A stretch of 64,000 bases of DNA. It comes from Terriglobales bacterium. GTDB taxonomy: Bacteria > Acidobacteriota > Terriglobia > Terriglobales > Acidobacteriaceae. Each line of letters starts with the position of its first letter. Within the stretch, counting starts at the first letter, position 1. Shown one piece after another: positions 62,901-64,000 of this stretch. A model generated the notes under the pieces. That model was not told where the DNA came from. It searched no databases and saw only the letters and a list, made by a program, of their open reading frames with translations. The stretch lies in assembly GCA_035561515.1 (NCBI GenBank), contig DATMXP010000018.1:40681-104680 (forward strand). Direction: 5' to 3'. A program made the translations under genes and the position numbers.

Positions 62901-64000
62901 ACCATCCCGACCGACAACGTCACCCTGTACACACCCCTGAGTACGGAAGAACTGCGCAATCCCAGGAAAGAGGATGAAGAGCTTAGCAAGAAGTTGCGCA
63001 CTCATCTCAACAGCAACATCGAGTACTACCACAAGGCCATTTGGTACCGAATGGATCCGGATCGTCGTTACATGCTGTTGGACGGGTTTATTGCCCCCAA
63101 CTCAAACGGTAAGAGCGTGGCGTCCGTAGTGGAGAACCGTGTAATTGGTATCGCAGGAAACTGCCTTATCATGCCGGTCGCTCCCGGCTACAAGCTTGAT
63201 CCTACCTATGAGTACGAGTCCGAGCTCGACGACAACGGCGAGCCTCGCCGCGATGAACGCGGCAACATCATCTATAAGCCCACCAACCTGCTGGACCACT
63301 ACCAACCGCTGACTCCGATTCCTCCTTTCCGCGTCAGTGTCCCCACTCGTGGAGTGTTTGGCGAGTCGATCATGGGCGCCTGCAATTCGTGCGAAAAGAA
63401 GGACGAAACGCGCTTCTGGCGCTGGGAAGAGTCTCCGAATCCCGACGAGCCGACTCCGATCAATCCGATTCAAACCGCCCCACCGCAGCGCACCGAGCCG
63501 CAGGGGCTTCAGCCGACAGCTTTCCCAACCCCGATGATCAACCTGCAGAACGCTCCGCAGGCGCCTGAACCGGGAGCAACATTGGCCGGCGCTCTCGGCT
63601 TGCTGGGCAAGTCTGACCTGTTCCCGAACATCACTGGCCTGGACCAGAACCAGAAGAATGCTCTGCAGGCGATGCTTTCCAACCAGGAGAGCGCGAAGCA
63701 CTACGCCGACAAAGCCGCAGAACTGGCCAAACAGGCTGCCAACCTGAAGAGTGGTGATTCCACCGTCGAGAGCATTAAGAAATCGATGGATGACGGCACC
63801 CTTGATAAAGACACCGGCAAGAAACTTATCGAGGATGTGTATCGCGCTCAGATCAGTGGCAAGCCTAGCTCGGATGCAGCGGCCTCTACAGCCAACAATT
63901 CTGCTCTTAGCAAGGCAGCCGCAGAGTCGGTTCAAGCTGGACGCGAGGTGAAAGCCTCCGTAACGCATCCAGATGGAACCAGCACAAGCGTCGAGCAGAA
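59952..64000 (+). CDS. Giant protein of unknown function, partial (C-terminus off window)
   Basis: Open from ATG 59952 to the right edge (1,349 complete codons). No signal peptide. Residues 1-about 350 look like beta-sandwich domains (for example TLHGRLVWKGD, IKGKVVDLEGKHQIRNKQVILWGKRDG). The middle has a Gly/Ser-rich hydrophobic stretch (about 598-633, GLGVGIGAMFSS.. VMVGVAGGFSA) flanked by long charged helices. Beta-rich parts follow (about 640-1140), then a proline-rich linker (about 1160-1210) and an alanine-rich coiled coil (about 1233-1306). CxC/CxxC pairs occur near 344 and 1143. YPDGHSTS (about 193) recurs as HPDGTSTS (about 1339). I recognise no family. SD is weak (AAGG). Confidence 0.85.
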   Translation, partial: MRITGHLLNTTTPGKNDVFDGYVVEARYLVLAERAEEVTFREVVDRFVCQGTGNEFGFELPDIHQLALDKELRLAVRNRKGLEVFSKEFPLANVVRSEKPLDLPIDRIEAPPTRTAVTLHGRLVWKGDTQKTDGFEGFKVTADFKAQADDDDQTYVAQSAAATLGAGTNKFSTALPAEEELKKDEPIPVTVTYPDGHSTSGGSFNAERLREDVVLEVVPPQAIVVKTDARVEETKPERIKGKVVDLEGKHQIRNKQVILWGKRDGAARPILVAVTDGYGNFSGDRPKDELEAALGTVAGTLNATVEMGVPMELEGVAEEEHPTGKLPKFVYLVVKLPQRYTEDDDACGCDGTKVPRQPDPEDLVKNSGAYSQDIGLNCVNFTTPNRTLEEFSYTMVVRTTDPAIKGTTLSDIEKRTERERTVREMAAEASVSEILPTLSSRVLAKSIPATTRSAQPVLSSLNIAAAATKFALPTYWKDVFKTVPGRGELNASNSIDWDSTPTFYQAATIAHGHVLHFKQIWKADGYSLGDLVYSLPLAPGQKKQVVIFDWDRTEYGRRDEDTHEDEALNSYLSHNRDILDITRGSLAEHMTGGSRASTSGVSGGLGVGIGAMFSSVMVGVAGGFSASSGSASSSAWQDSSRDVAATGMNQLRDMVQQGASAVRNQRSTVVQTARQTERFRVETEVVANHNHCHAITLQYFEVLRHYAIEQKLTHVQECLFIPLLMSEFDEAKVVRWKDQLRPALRDPNPRNVFILSTGGISYRNKPLADGFDAIERRQNNYAGTDFPTTTYAAEEVLDLSGDLYISLTLNRPKDKDDANADYPLIDADWALYTMFTGWTTAFIFNNYFAKRAQQERDRIFEETIAPKIAEGFIDTLKFLAIDKDGNPHSIDLDTTLISRYQRDATLYVSVRPKQGKLGITREQISKLVIYTNYDISASANSRIIVRRGTFRYRTAHFDGVLYRNDAINNDLKSTSIAFPGGTITIPTDNVTLYTPLSTEELRNPRKEDEELSKKLRTHLNSNIEYYHKAIWYRMDPDRRYMLLDGFIAPNSNGKSVASVVENRVIGIAGNCLIMPVAPGYKLDPTYEYESELDDNGEPRRDERGNIIYKPTNLLDHYQPLTPIPPFRVSVPTRGVFGESIMGACNSCEKKDETRFWRWEESPNPDEPTPINPIQTAPPQRTEPQGLQPTAFPTPMINLQNAPQAPEPGATLAGALGLLGKSDLFPNITGLDQNQKNALQAMLSNQESAKHYADKAAELAKQAANLKSGDSTVESIKKSMDDGTLDKDTGKKLIEDVYRAQISGKPSSDAAASTANNSALSKAAAESVQAGREVKASVTHPDGTSTSVEQ

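Overview
The window looks like a chromosomal segment of a Gram-negative member of the Acidobacteriota, probably a Terriglobia/Koribacter-type organism. This is an inference from the mix of genes: lpxD for lipid A, a PEP-CTERM protein, PilZ signalling, several exported YVTN/WD-like beta-propeller lipoproteins, and small palindromic repeats of the CACAGACA-N4-TGTCTGTG type that I associate with this phylum. Codon use is GC-rich. TTG and GTG starts with clear Shine-Dalgarno sequences recur.

Region by region. 1-4.7 kb: end of a receiver-domain protein, lpxD, a conserved small protein, a CCA-adding-type nucleotidyltransferase with a histone-H1-like tail, and a lipoprotein. 4.7-11 kb: an exported GH20 hexosaminidase, divergent from a haem operon (ccsA/hemX-like, hemA, hemC, hemD) with a CRP/FNR-type dyad in the shared upstream region; a structured RNA candidate and a tiny ORF follow. 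11.4-19.9 kb: exported TonB-C-like protein, APC permease, S9 peptidase, nth, a HemQ/Cld-family protein, DedA, an NTF2-like protein and an SDR. 20-26.3 kb: a GAF-TM-AMIN fusion, a PilZ-REC-PilZ regulator, myo-inositol-phosphate synthase, a beta-barrel protein and an acyltransferase. 26.3-33.2 kb: a leftward set of an HExxH protein, two small exported proteins and a TPR protein behind uvrA and a lone cytochrome oxidase subunit III. 33.2-47.7 kb: mostly housekeeping (xseB, a homocysteine methyltransferase/MTHFR fusion, penicillin acylase, Fur, pyrF, rlpA, HerA-like ATPase, thiD) with a PEP-CTERM protein and a cupin.

The accessory part is about 50-59 kb. Four overlapping leftward genes encode three large, different tyrosine recombinases, all with catalytic tyrosines, plus a small HTH/coiled-coil protein. 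This is the ginABCD arrangement of GInt genomic islands (related to Tn554 tnpABC). Upstream of ginA, between it and ssb, lies an about 93-bp nested structure of three imperfect inverted repeats, all built from the same TGGAAAA/TTTCCCA units, which I propose as the recombinase-binding attachment region. Cargo to the left includes two exported beta-propeller proteins, an intact XRE regulator with an 18-bp perfect palindrome at its promoter, a truncated second XRE copy, and a duplicated about 75-bp repeat block with GTAAACA/TGTTTAC motifs.

Beyond ssb, a very large uncharacterised protein (more than 1,349 codons, open at the right edge) begins at 59952 behind a recognisable promoter. The strongest candidates for undescribed biology are the att-like structure with its four-gene recombinase module, the giant protein, the 59-nt three-way-junction element before the HerA-like gene, and the structured RNA candidate after hemD.
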